DNA of 19,370 bases. Origin: an uncultured Blautia sp. GTDB lineage: Bacteria > Bacillota > Clostridia > Lachnospirales > Lachnospiraceae. The stretch covers positions 1-19,370 of the forward strand of contig UQLX01000041.1 in NCBI GenBank assembly GCA_900541985.1. The letters run 5' to 3'. Positions 13,403 to 19,370 of this stretch are shown one piece after another; the stretch's first letter is position 1, and every line of letters begins with the position of its first letter. A program made the translations under genes and the position numbers. The notes below the pieces were generated by a model. The model was not told the DNA's origin, did no database searches, and saw nothing but the letters and a program-made list of their open reading frames with translations.

Positions 13403-14242
13403 ATGAATAAATTAGAGCTTCAGAAGACTGCAAATGAAGTCCGTAAGGACATTGTGACCGCAGTCCATGCTGCAAAGGCCGGCCATCCGGGCGGGTCCCT
13501 TTCCGCAGCAGATTTATTTACTTATCTGTATTTTGAAGAGATGAATATTGATCCGAAGGATCCGAAGAAAGCAGATCGTGACCGTTTCGTGCTTTCCAAG
13601 GGACATACTGCACCGGGACTTTATTCTGTACTGGCTGAGAGAGGATATTTCCCAAAAGAGGATCTGAAGACACTTCGTCATCTGGGTTCTTATCTTCAGG
13701 GACATCCGGATATGAAGCATATCCCGGGTGTTGACATGTCCAGCGGATCTCTTGGACAGGGGATTTCCGCTGCGGTAGGTATGGCTCTTTCCGCAAAACT
13801 GAGCAACGATTCCTACAGAGTATATACTCTTCTTGGAGACGGCGAGATCCAGGAGGGACAGGTGTGGGAGGCAGCTATGTTTGCAGGCTTCCGTAAACTG
13901 GACAACCTTGTGGTGATCGTGGATAATAACGGACTTCAGATTGATGGAAAGATTGATGAAGTCTGCTCCCCATACCCGATCGACAAGAAATTTGAAGCAT
14001 TTAATTTCCATGTGATCAATGTGGAAGACGGAAACGATATGGACCAGCTGAAAGCTGCTTTTGATGAGGCAAGAACTGTAAAGGGAATGCCGACAGCGAT
14101 TGTTATGAAGACAGTAAAAGGTAAAGGGGTATCCTTTATGGAAGATCAGGCAGGATGGCATGGAAAGGCTCCGAATGACGAGCAGTATGCACAGGCTATG
14201 GAAGATTTGGAAAAGGTAGGTGAAGCATTATGTCAGATGTAA
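13403..14242 (+). CDS. Transketolase, N-terminal subunit
   Basis: A 279-aa protein corresponding to the thiamine-diphosphate-binding half of transketolase. Visible are the HAAKAGHPGGSLSAADL start, LSKGHTAPGLYSVLAERG, the cofactor motif GDGEIQEGQVWEA ending in DNNGLQIDG (the GDG...NN metal and diphosphate site), and VKGKGVSFMED near the end. AAAGGAG precedes ATG 13403. It needs the C-terminal subunit encoded next, whose start lies 13 bases inside its end, a sign of coupled translation and equal amounts. Split transketolases are common in clostridia and archaea. It transfers two-carbon units between ketose and aldose phosphates. Confidence 0.95.
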   Translation: MNKLELQKTANEVRKDIVTAVHAAKAGHPGGSLSAADLFTYLYFEEMNIDPKDPKKADRDRFVLSKGHTAPGLYSVLAERGYFPKEDLKTLRHLGSYLQGHPDMKHIPGVDMSSGSLGQGISAAVGMALSAKLSNDSYRVYTLLGDGEIQEGQVWEAAMFAGFRKLDNLVVIVDNNGLQIDGKIDEVCSPYPIDKKFEAFNFHVINVEDGNDMDQLKAAFDEARTVKGMPTAIVMKTVKGKGVSFMEDQAGWHGKAPNDEQYAQAMEDLEKVGEALCQM

Positions 14243-15168
14243 AGAAAATTGCTACAAGAGCAAGCTATGGCGCAGCTCTGGTAGAACTTGGTAAAGAGCA
14301 TGAGGATCTTGTTGTTCTGGACGCTGACCTTGCTGCAGCTACTCAGACCGGAATGTTTAAAAAAGAATTTCCGGAACGCCATATCGACTGTGGTATTGCA
14401 GAATGTAATATGGTAGGTATCGGTGCAGGCCTTGCGACAACCGGTAAGGTTCCTTTTGTGAGCACTTTTGCAATGTTTGCAGCAGGACGTGCTTTTGAGC
14501 AGGTTCGTAACTCAGTAGGATATCCGAAACTGAATGTAAAGATCGGCGCGACTCACGGTGGTATCTCCGTAGGTGAGGATGGTGCTACCCATCAGTGCTG
14601 TGAGGATTTTGCACTGATGAGAAGTATTCCGGGTATGGTTGTTGCATCTCCGTCTGATGATATTGAAGCAAAAGCCATGGTAGAAGCTGCCTATAAGCAT
14701 GTGGGACCTGTTTATATGCGTTTTGGCCGCCTTGCGGTTCCGGTGATCAATGACAGACCGGATTATAAATTTGAGCTTGGCAAAGGTATTGTTCTTCGTG
14801 AAGGAAAGGATCTTACCATTGTTGCAAACGGACTTTGTGTAGCTGCATCTCTGGAAGCGGCTGAAAAGCTTGCTGCAGATGGAATCGAAGCGAAGGTTAT
14901 CAATATCCATACGATCAAACCGCTTGACGAGGATCTGATCGTGGCAGCAGCTAAAGAAACCGGAAAGGTTGTCACCGTGGAGGAACATTCCGTTATTGGC
15001 GGTCTTGGCGGAGCAGTCTGCGAATGTCTGGCAGAGAAAGCCCCGGTACCGGTTAAGCGTATCGGTGTTAATGATGTGTTTGGTGAGTCCGGTCCGGCTG
15101 TGGCTCTTCTTGAAAAATATGGTCTGGACAGTGAAGGCATCTACAAACAGATCAAAGCTTTTGTATAA
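14230..15168 (+). CDS. Transketolase, C-terminal subunit
   Basis: A 312-aa protein covering the pyrimidine-binding and C-terminal domains of transketolase. Visible are DADLAAATQTGMF, the conserved Glu in CGIAECNMVGIGAGLA (activates thiamine diphosphate), FVSTFAMFAAGRAFEQVRNS, THGGISVGEDGATHQCCEDFALMRSIPGM, and in the last domain VVTVEEHSVIGGLGGAV. Start ATG 14230 overlaps the N-terminal subunit gene by 13 bases, with AGGTAGGTG upstream. It converges on yyaC with a 17-base overlap; the likely transcript end is the hairpin at 15351-15405 inside yyaC. Confidence 0.95.
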   Translation: MSDVKKIATRASYGAALVELGKEHEDLVVLDADLAAATQTGMFKKEFPERHIDCGIAECNMVGIGAGLATTGKVPFVSTFAMFAAGRAFEQVRNSVGYPKLNVKIGATHGGISVGEDGATHQCCEDFALMRSIPGMVVASPSDDIEAKAMVEAAYKHVGPVYMRFGRLAVPVINDRPDYKFELGKGIVLREGKDLTIVANGLCVAASLEAAEKLAADGIEAKVINIHTIKPLDEDLIVAAAKETGKVVTVEEHSVIGGLGGAVCECLAEKAPVPVKRIGVNDVFGESGPAVALLEKYGLDSEGIYKQIKAFV

Positions 15169-15718
15169 AACGGGACTTCTGATCTGAAAGTGGGACGGCA
15201 GTCAGGATTCCTTCAGTAATTTTGTCAGCCAGGCCGATCACGGTGGATAGCCGTGTGGTCTGTAACGTAAGCTGTTCCATTATTCCGGCAGTATTTACAA
15301 TACCTGTAATATGAATATCTCCAACAGGAGGAAGCTCCTTTTGAACAGCGGCACCTGGGTAAAGTGCGCCATTTCCGATGGTCACATAGCCCAGGTGCTT
15401 TTTTTGCCCGAGAGAGGCATCGATGGCAATGACCAGAGCCTGCGGATGACAACGCGTGATATGGAGACTGGTGTCGTGAAGATTCAGGGCATGGACAGGG
15501 TGAGTCAGGGTACCATAAACATGGATCTTTTCTGAGATACAGCCGGTAAGCTGCTGTCCCACATACGGACCCAGACAGTCTCCTGTGAGCCGGTCTGTGC
15601 CTATACAGAGAAATACCAGTTCGTTCCAGGTGCCAGTATGGTTAAATATACATTTTTTCAGAAAACAGGAAATTTTTCTGACAGAGCCGGATTTTTTTGT
15701 ATCAATATAAAAAGTCAT
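15152..15718 (-). CDS. yyaC: Spore protease-like protein YyaC (DUF1256)
   Basis: A 188-aa protein of the YyaC family, related in fold to the germination protease and hydrogenase maturation peptidases. The family motifs are clear: CIGTDRLTGDCLGPYVG (38-54), VYGTLTHPVHALNL (67-80), AIDASLG (98-104) and GALYPGAAV (117-125). It is restricted to spore-forming Firmicutes and its exact role is not established. Start ATG 15718 has a GAGGA site 7 bases upstream. A possible SigE-like promoter is at 15750-15778. Its end overlaps the transketolase gene by 17 bases, and it contains a plus-strand terminator, so its mRNA and the transketolase mRNA would be complementary over about 200 bases. Confidence 0.9.
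   Translation of the reverse strand: MTFYIDTKKSGSVRKISCFLKKCIFNHTGTWNELVFLCIGTDRLTGDCLGPYVGQQLTGCISEKIHVYGTLTHPVHALNLHDTSLHITRCHPQALVIAIDASLGQKKHLGYVTIGNGALYPGAAVQKELPPVGDIHITGIVNTAGIMEQLTLQTTRLSTVIGLADKITEGILTAVPLSDQKSRFIQKL
15351..15405 (+). terminator. Terminator of the transketolase operon, inside the yyaC coding region
   Basis: GCACCTGGG (15351-15359) pairs perfectly with CCCAGGTGC (15390-15398), an inner CCAT/ATGG stem stacks inside the loop, and seven T follow (15399-15405). There is no T tail on the other strand, so it works only for plus-strand transcripts, ending 237 bases beyond the transketolase stop. Confidence 0.8.
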
Positions 15719-15749
15719 AGCTTATCCTCGCAACAGTTTGTCCTGGTTC

Positions 15750-15778
15750 ATTGTATCCCTTCCGGATACGAATTATGC
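15750..15778 (-). promoter_or_regulatory. Possible sporulation (SigE-like) promoter of yyaC
   Basis: On the minus strand GCATAATT (15778-15771), 13 bases, GATACAAT (15757-15750). This resembles the remembered SigE pattern (ATA near -35, CATACAAT-like -10) more than a vegetative promoter, and it lies 32 bases before the start codon. Confidence 0.35.
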
Positions 15779-15880
15779 ATGGTGCAGAATATGTCGTTAA
15801 ATTCTGGGAAAGGACTCTTACAATCTGCTAAAATCTGCATTTTGTATATGCTATCCTTGTACCCGAAGGGGTGATAGAAC

Positions 15881-17221
15881 ATGATAGAGGTCATCTATAA
15901 AGATGAAAAACAGGAAGCGAAAGGTAATGAGGGGATTTTCTCAGTGCCCAGAAACATACGCCAGATAGGAATGATCGGCGGAAACTGCCGGATCTATATG
16001 GAAGATTATGTATACACCTTTCTTTGTAAAATATCGGGAGAAGGAAAGGCTGATGCGGAAGAAAAAAGCTGTCTGGCCGTGCTTACAGGGGAGATGAAGT
16101 GGGCGGCAGGCATCAGTTACATTTTTATCAGAGGAGCAATTTCTGTTGAAACAGGAGAACTGTCTTCAGAGCATATTGAATTTACAGATGAAGCCTGGAG
16201 AACGATACAGGAAGAGGAGGAAAAATACTTTCAGGGGCAGGAAATCGCAGGATGGTTCTTTTCAGAAAAATCATTGCCTATGGAGGCCTCGGAGCTTTTC
16301 AGGAAAGTACATCAGAAACATTTTGGCGGTGAAAAAGTACTGATGCTTATGGATCCGGCGGAACGAGAGGAAGCTTTTTTTCGCTATGAAAACAGTTTTT
16401 TTATAAGAGAAAGCGGATATTACCTTTATTATGAAAAAAATCCTCAAATGCAGGCTTATATGATTGAAAAAAATCCAGAGCTGAAAGAAGGGATGAAGGA
16501 AGAGGTTCCTGATGAGGCGGTAAAGGCTTTTCGCAGGATTGTACAAAAAAAGAAGGGAACAGAGGAAACGGAGGAGACAGAAGAGAGAACCTCTGTTTTT
16601 TCATATGCGGCAACGGCCTGTCTTGCGCTTGCGATCATAGTGACAGGAGCAAAATTTTACCAGAATTATCATTCGGTGCAGAGGATCGATGCAAAAACCG
16701 AGACAGTATCGGCATCGGCAGAATCCGGTCAAAAAGTGGGAAGTACACCGGTTCCGTCTCCGACATTATCAGTTCTGAGGACAGAAGAGTCCGGCTTTGA
16801 TAAAAAAACAGAAGAGGATTCCATATATAAGCAGGAATCGGATATCCGTAAGGCTGAACGGAGGGTTCGGGAAGCCAGAAAACAGGAGTCTGAGGAGGAG
16901 ACGGAAACAACAGAAGAGCAGGCGGCAGAGGGAACGGAAGAAACAGAGAGCATAAAAAAAACGGAGGAGGATAAACTCGAAACAGAAGAGTCGAAGAAGG
17001 CATCAGCAACGGAAACCGTAAAGGATAATACGACATCGCAGGCAGAGACTTCAACAATTCCTGACAGTGGAAGATCTTATATTATCAGACCCGGAGATAC
17101 ACTGTATCAGATCAGCCTTGAAAATTATGGAAGCATGGATGCGGTAGAAAAGATCTGCAGTATGAATGGGATCAGTGCAGATGAAATTATTTATCCCGGT
17201 CAGATAATTGTATTGCCATGA
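15881..17221 (+). CDS. Membrane-anchored LysM protein with MPN(JAMM)-like N-terminal domain
   Basis: A 446-aa protein with three parts. Residues about 18-195 show the order of elements of an MPN/JAB domain: CLAVLTGE, YIFIRGAISVE, an amphipathic EEEEKYFQGQ helix, EIAGWFFSEK, VLMLMDP and YYLYYE. The zinc motif (W-Y-H-S-H-P...S..D in active JAMM enzymes) here reads W-F-F-S-E-K...S..F, so all metal ligands are gone. A single membrane helix spans about 239-258. A long Glu/Thr-rich stretch follows, then a LysM domain (399-446: YIIRPGDTLYQIS... NGI...IIYPGQIIVLP) that should bind peptidoglycan outside. Topology is N-terminus inside. ATG 15881 has AGGGGTGA upstream. The MPN reading is by eye and inferred. 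It lies directly before two other membrane protein genes. Confidence 0.82.
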   Translation: MIEVIYKDEKQEAKGNEGIFSVPRNIRQIGMIGGNCRIYMEDYVYTFLCKISGEGKADAEEKSCLAVLTGEMKWAAGISYIFIRGAISVETGELSSEHIEFTDEAWRTIQEEEEKYFQGQEIAGWFFSEKSLPMEASELFRKVHQKHFGGEKVLMLMDPAEREEAFFRYENSFFIRESGYYLYYEKNPQMQAYMIEKNPELKEGMKEEVPDEAVKAFRRIVQKKKGTEETEETEERTSVFSYAATACLALAIIVTGAKFYQNYHSVQRIDAKTETVSASAESGQKVGSTPVPSPTLSVLRTEESGFDKKTEEDSIYKQESDIRKAERRVREARKQESEEETETTEEQAAEGTEETESIKKTEEDKLETEESKKASATETVKDNTTSQAETSTIPDSGRSYIIRPGDTLYQISLENYGSMDAVEKICSMNGISADEIIYPGQIIVLP

Positions 17222-17236
17222 GATATTTGTTATAAT
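17208..17236 (+). promoter_or_regulatory. Promoter of the DUF5711-like gene and cvpA
   Basis: TTGTAT (17208-17213), 17 bases, TATAAT (17231-17236) with extended -10 TG (17228-17229). The -35 lies in the last codons of the LysM gene. Confidence 0.65.
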
Positions 17237-17266
17237 AGGTTCACATTCCGAAAGGTGAGGTTTATT

Positions 17267-18496
17267 ATGACAAATATATTAAAAAGAATGATAAAGAAAC
17301 GAAAGAGGGCAAAGCAGATGGCGCGGAATGAGAAAATGCCGCAGCCGGCCAGGGGAGATGATTATCAACAGCAGCTTGTGCGTCACAGGAAAAAGACTGC
17401 AAAAAAGGCAGCCGTCACTGCAGCCGCTATTATTGCGGCTGTGGCGTCACTGCTGATTTTTATAGAAAAAAGGAGTTATCGTAATTACCGAATACTTGAG
17501 ACAAGTGAACAGGAAGATATTGTTTCTACCAAGTACGAGCAGATGGCGGGAAAAATCCTGAGGTACAGCCCGGATGGTGCGTCTCTTGTAAGCAGTGAGA
17601 TGGAAGCCTACTGGAGTACTCTTTATGAGATGCAGAATCCGGTTGCGGATCTGAATGGGGACTGGGCTGTGATTGCTGATATAGATGGAACGTCGTTGGA
17701 AATTTTTGACAAAAACGGAGAAACAGGAAGCGTTACAACCTCCTACAATATTGTAAAAGCAAGGATTTCTGCCGGGGGAATGGTGGCGGCGATTCTTGAT
17801 GGCGGGGACGCCACCTGGATTAATTATTATGATTCGGACGGAAGCCTGATTGCAGAAAACCAGACACATCTGGAAGATCCCGGTTATCCTATGGATGTGG
17901 CTGTTTCTGATAATGGTGAGATTATGATGGTTACTTATCAGTTTGTTGACGGAAGTGAAACAACAAGCTATGTTGCGTTTTATAACTTCGGAGATGTAGG
18001 GCAGAATGAAGAAGACAGGATTGTAAGCGGTTATACATATGAAGGGATTGTAATTCCGGAGATCCGATATTTGAACACAAATTGTTCGGCAGCACTCCGG
18101 GAAGATGGATTTACAATCTATAAAGGCGGTCAGATTCCGAAAGAAAGTAAAACAGAAAAGGTTGAGGAGGAGATTATCAGTACATTCTGTGATGAGGATA
18201 CCATTGGAATGGTGTTTAAAAACGGAGAGAAGGATAAGAAATATACAATGAAGGTATATTCCGCAGAAGGGAATCTGCGGTTTGAAAGGAAATTTAATAT
18301 TCCATATACAACGATAAAAATGAGTGGAGGAAATATTCTTCTCTATAATGATTCGCAGATCTGTGTACTAAACAGCAGAGGTGTACAGAAATATAATGGA
18401 ACTGTAGACGGAAGTGTTCATGATTTTATCAAGATTGGCTGGAACCGTTATCTTCTGGTGCTGGACAGCGGTGTCAACGTGATCAAATTCAGTTAA
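17267..18496 (+). CDS. DUF5711-like membrane-anchored protein
   Basis: A 409-aa protein. I choose ATG 17267, with GGTGAGG 6 bases before it; the GTG at 17255 lies within that ribosome binding site. A very basic cytosolic N-terminus (KRMIKKRKRAKQMAR) leads to a membrane helix at about 47-66 (AAVTAAAIIAAVASLLIFI). The rest is an extracytoplasmic beta-rich domain of repeated blades (ADLNGDWAVIADIDGTSLEIFDK; AVSDNGEIMMVTYQ; TIKMSGGNILLYNDSQICVLN) that resembles a beta-propeller. I recall this arrangement as DUF5711, a clostridial family of unknown function. It follows the LysM gene by 45 bases and precedes cvpA by 10 bases. Confidence 0.78.
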   Translation: MTNILKRMIKKRKRAKQMARNEKMPQPARGDDYQQQLVRHRKKTAKKAAVTAAAIIAAVASLLIFIEKRSYRNYRILETSEQEDIVSTKYEQMAGKILRYSPDGASLVSSEMEAYWSTLYEMQNPVADLNGDWAVIADIDGTSLEIFDKNGETGSVTTSYNIVKARISAGGMVAAILDGGDATWINYYDSDGSLIAENQTHLEDPGYPMDVAVSDNGEIMMVTYQFVDGSETTSYVAFYNFGDVGQNEEDRIVSGYTYEGIVIPEIRYLNTNCSAALREDGFTIYKGGQIPKESKTEKVEEEIISTFCDEDTIGMVFKNGEKDKKYTMKVYSAEGNLRFERKFNIPYTTIKMSGGNILLYNDSQICVLNSRGVQKYNGTVDGSVHDFIKIGWNRYLLVLDSGVNVIKFS

Positions 18497-18506
18497 GAGG
18501 TGAATT

Positions 18507-19211
18507 ATGACATTGACATGGCTGGGGATAGTGGTGCTTGCCATTCTGGCAGTAGTCGCTTACAGAGGATATAAACGGGGATTTATCAGGGAGGTCGTAT
18601 CGTTCTTTTTTGTATTTCTTGCAATTGCGGTTTCCTGGGCGATTAATCCTTATGTAAATGAATTTTTTATGGAAAATACTCCGGTATATGAGATGGTTCG
18701 GGAAAGCTGTGAAAGATTTGTATCATCAGGGGAAAAGGACGAAGGTGAGAACACCGGGAGCCAGACTGGCTTCATTGAAGATCTGGAACTTCCGGAACTG
18801 CTGCAAAAAGGCCTGGAAGCCAATAATACAGAAGAGGTATATGCTTATCTTTCAGTAGAAACCTTTGGAGAATATGTTTCGGAAGCTCTGGCAAGGATGA
18901 TCATAAACGGGCTTTCATTTGCGGTATCCTATATGATGGCTTCCGTGATCCTGAGATTGGGAACCTGGATCCTGAATGTACTTGCAGGACTTCCGGTGCT
19001 GAATGGCGCAAATAAGCTGGCCGGAGGAATGGTAGGACTGGTAAAGGGGGTACTCTTTATCTGGATTGCATTTCTGGTACTGACTGTATTGTGCAGTACA
19101 GAAATTGGAAGGCAGGGATTGTCCTTGATTGAAAAAGATCCCTTTTTAAATGTTGTGTATGAATATGATATTTTTGTTAATTTCTTTATGAGCATTTTTT
19201 ACGGAAACTAA
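18507..19211 (+). CDS. CvpA family membrane protein
   Basis: A 234-aa protein of the CvpA family, first known as needed for colicin V production and also linked to envelope stress; its molecular role is unclear. Membrane segments lie near residues 3-19, 31-48, 131-152 and 172-197. The conserved RGYKRGFIREV follows the first helix, and GANKLAGGMVGLVKGVLFIW is the typical second-half motif. The loop between segments two and three (about 50-128) is long, acidic and variable. ATG 18507 follows AGAGGTGA. It is cotranscribed with the DUF5711-like gene; a terminator hairpin follows at 19251. Confidence 0.88.
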   Translation: MTLTWLGIVVLAILAVVAYRGYKRGFIREVVSFFFVFLAIAVSWAINPYVNEFFMENTPVYEMVRESCERFVSSGEKDEGENTGSQTGFIEDLELPELLQKGLEANNTEEVYAYLSVETFGEYVSEALARMIINGLSFAVSYMMASVILRLGTWILNVLAGLPVLNGANKLAGGMVGLVKGVLFIWIAFLVLTVLCSTEIGRQGLSLIEKDPFLNVVYEYDIFVNFFMSIFYGN

Positions 19212-19220
19212 AAAAAGTCC

Positions 19221-19249
19221 TTGACGTATTAATACTGCAGTGTTATACT
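19221..19249 (+). promoter_or_regulatory. Promoter-like element just before the terminator after cvpA
   Basis: TTGACG (19221-19226), 17 bases, TATACT (19244-19249). Transcription would begin near 19256, inside the left arm of the hairpin that follows. Confidence 0.5.
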
Positions 19250-19250
19250 T

Positions 19251-19286
19251 AAATCCGCTTCGAAATGGAGCGGATTTCTTGTTTTT
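19251..19286 (+). terminator. Terminator of the DUF5711-cvpA operon
   Basis: AAATCCGCT (19251-19259) pairs perfectly with AGCGGATTT (19269-19277) around a 9-base loop, followed by CTTGTTTTT. Confidence 0.75.
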
Positions 19287-19325
19287 CCGGTTAAAAAAGA
19301 AAAACAAAAAAATTGAAAAAACTTG

Positions 19326-19354
19326 TTGACAAGCACAGATAAATGTGTTAAAGT
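19326..19354 (+). promoter_or_regulatory. Strong promoter leading out of the window
   Basis: TTGACA (19326-19331), 17 bases, TAAAGT (19349-19354), preceded by an A-rich tract like an UP element. The gene driven lies beyond 19370; a stable RNA operon is one possibility. Confidence 0.6.
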
Positions 19355-19370
19355 AAACAAGCTGTCAGCG

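Noticed and set aside
15326..15341. AGGAG-gaag-CTCCTTTT hairpin as the transketolase terminator
   Set aside because: It is a five-pair stem with a short tail; the much stronger hairpin begins 10 bases later.
15800..15880. Vegetative promoter for the LysM gene
   Set aside because: Candidates such as TTACAA with TATATG have a spacing of about 20 bases; none is convincing.

Overview
The window looks like a chromosomal segment of a Gram-positive, spore-forming anaerobe of the Lachnospiraceae (Clostridium cluster XIVa; Blautia, Ruminococcus or Dorea-like). The reasons are strong AGGAGG ribosome binding sites, consensus SigA-type promoters, a tRNA without encoded CCA, a long Alu-containing SRP RNA, an oxygen-sensitive radical SAM activase, a YyaC sporulation protein, a split transketolase, and several membrane proteins of types I associate with this family. 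Placement is from gene content and memory of family sequences, not from a search.

Layout. (1) 1-1540 is an eroded stretch around a tRNA-Pro gene. It holds a 53-codon remnant of a PduB-type microcompartment shell protein on the minus strand, and a chimeric pseudogene in which the start of a Bce-type ABC ATPase is joined to the end of a histidine kinase. (2) 1548-4307 is a YtrA-type operon: GntR repressor, ABC ATPase and two multi-pass membrane proteins, with a probable operator over the promoter. (3) 4389-7090 holds a lineage-specific protein, a convergent NrdG-like activase, and tadA-yqeY. (4) 7097-8670 holds the SRP RNA (minus strand) and 6-phosphofructokinase (plus strand), whose back-to-back promoters overlap in one -35 element. 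(5) 8695-12467 is dnaX-ybaB-recR followed by a LacI-family regulator. (6) 12596-15405 is a non-oxidative pentose phosphate operon: transaldolase and the two halves of transketolase. Its likely terminator lies inside the convergent yyaC gene. (7) 15881-19286 is an envelope cluster: a membrane-anchored LysM protein with an MPN-like but apparently metal-less N-terminal domain, a DUF5711-like protein and a CvpA-family protein. The window ends in a strong promoter for something beyond the edge.

Most of the window is ordinary housekeeping. The parts that deserve a second look are the MPN-like/LysM membrane protein and its neighbours, the shared -35 between SRP RNA and phosphofructokinase, the shell-protein remnant that keeps its own promoter and ribosome binding site, the fused ABC/kinase relic, and the terminator inside yyaC. 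I see no CRISPR array, insertion sequence, prophage or complete defence system.
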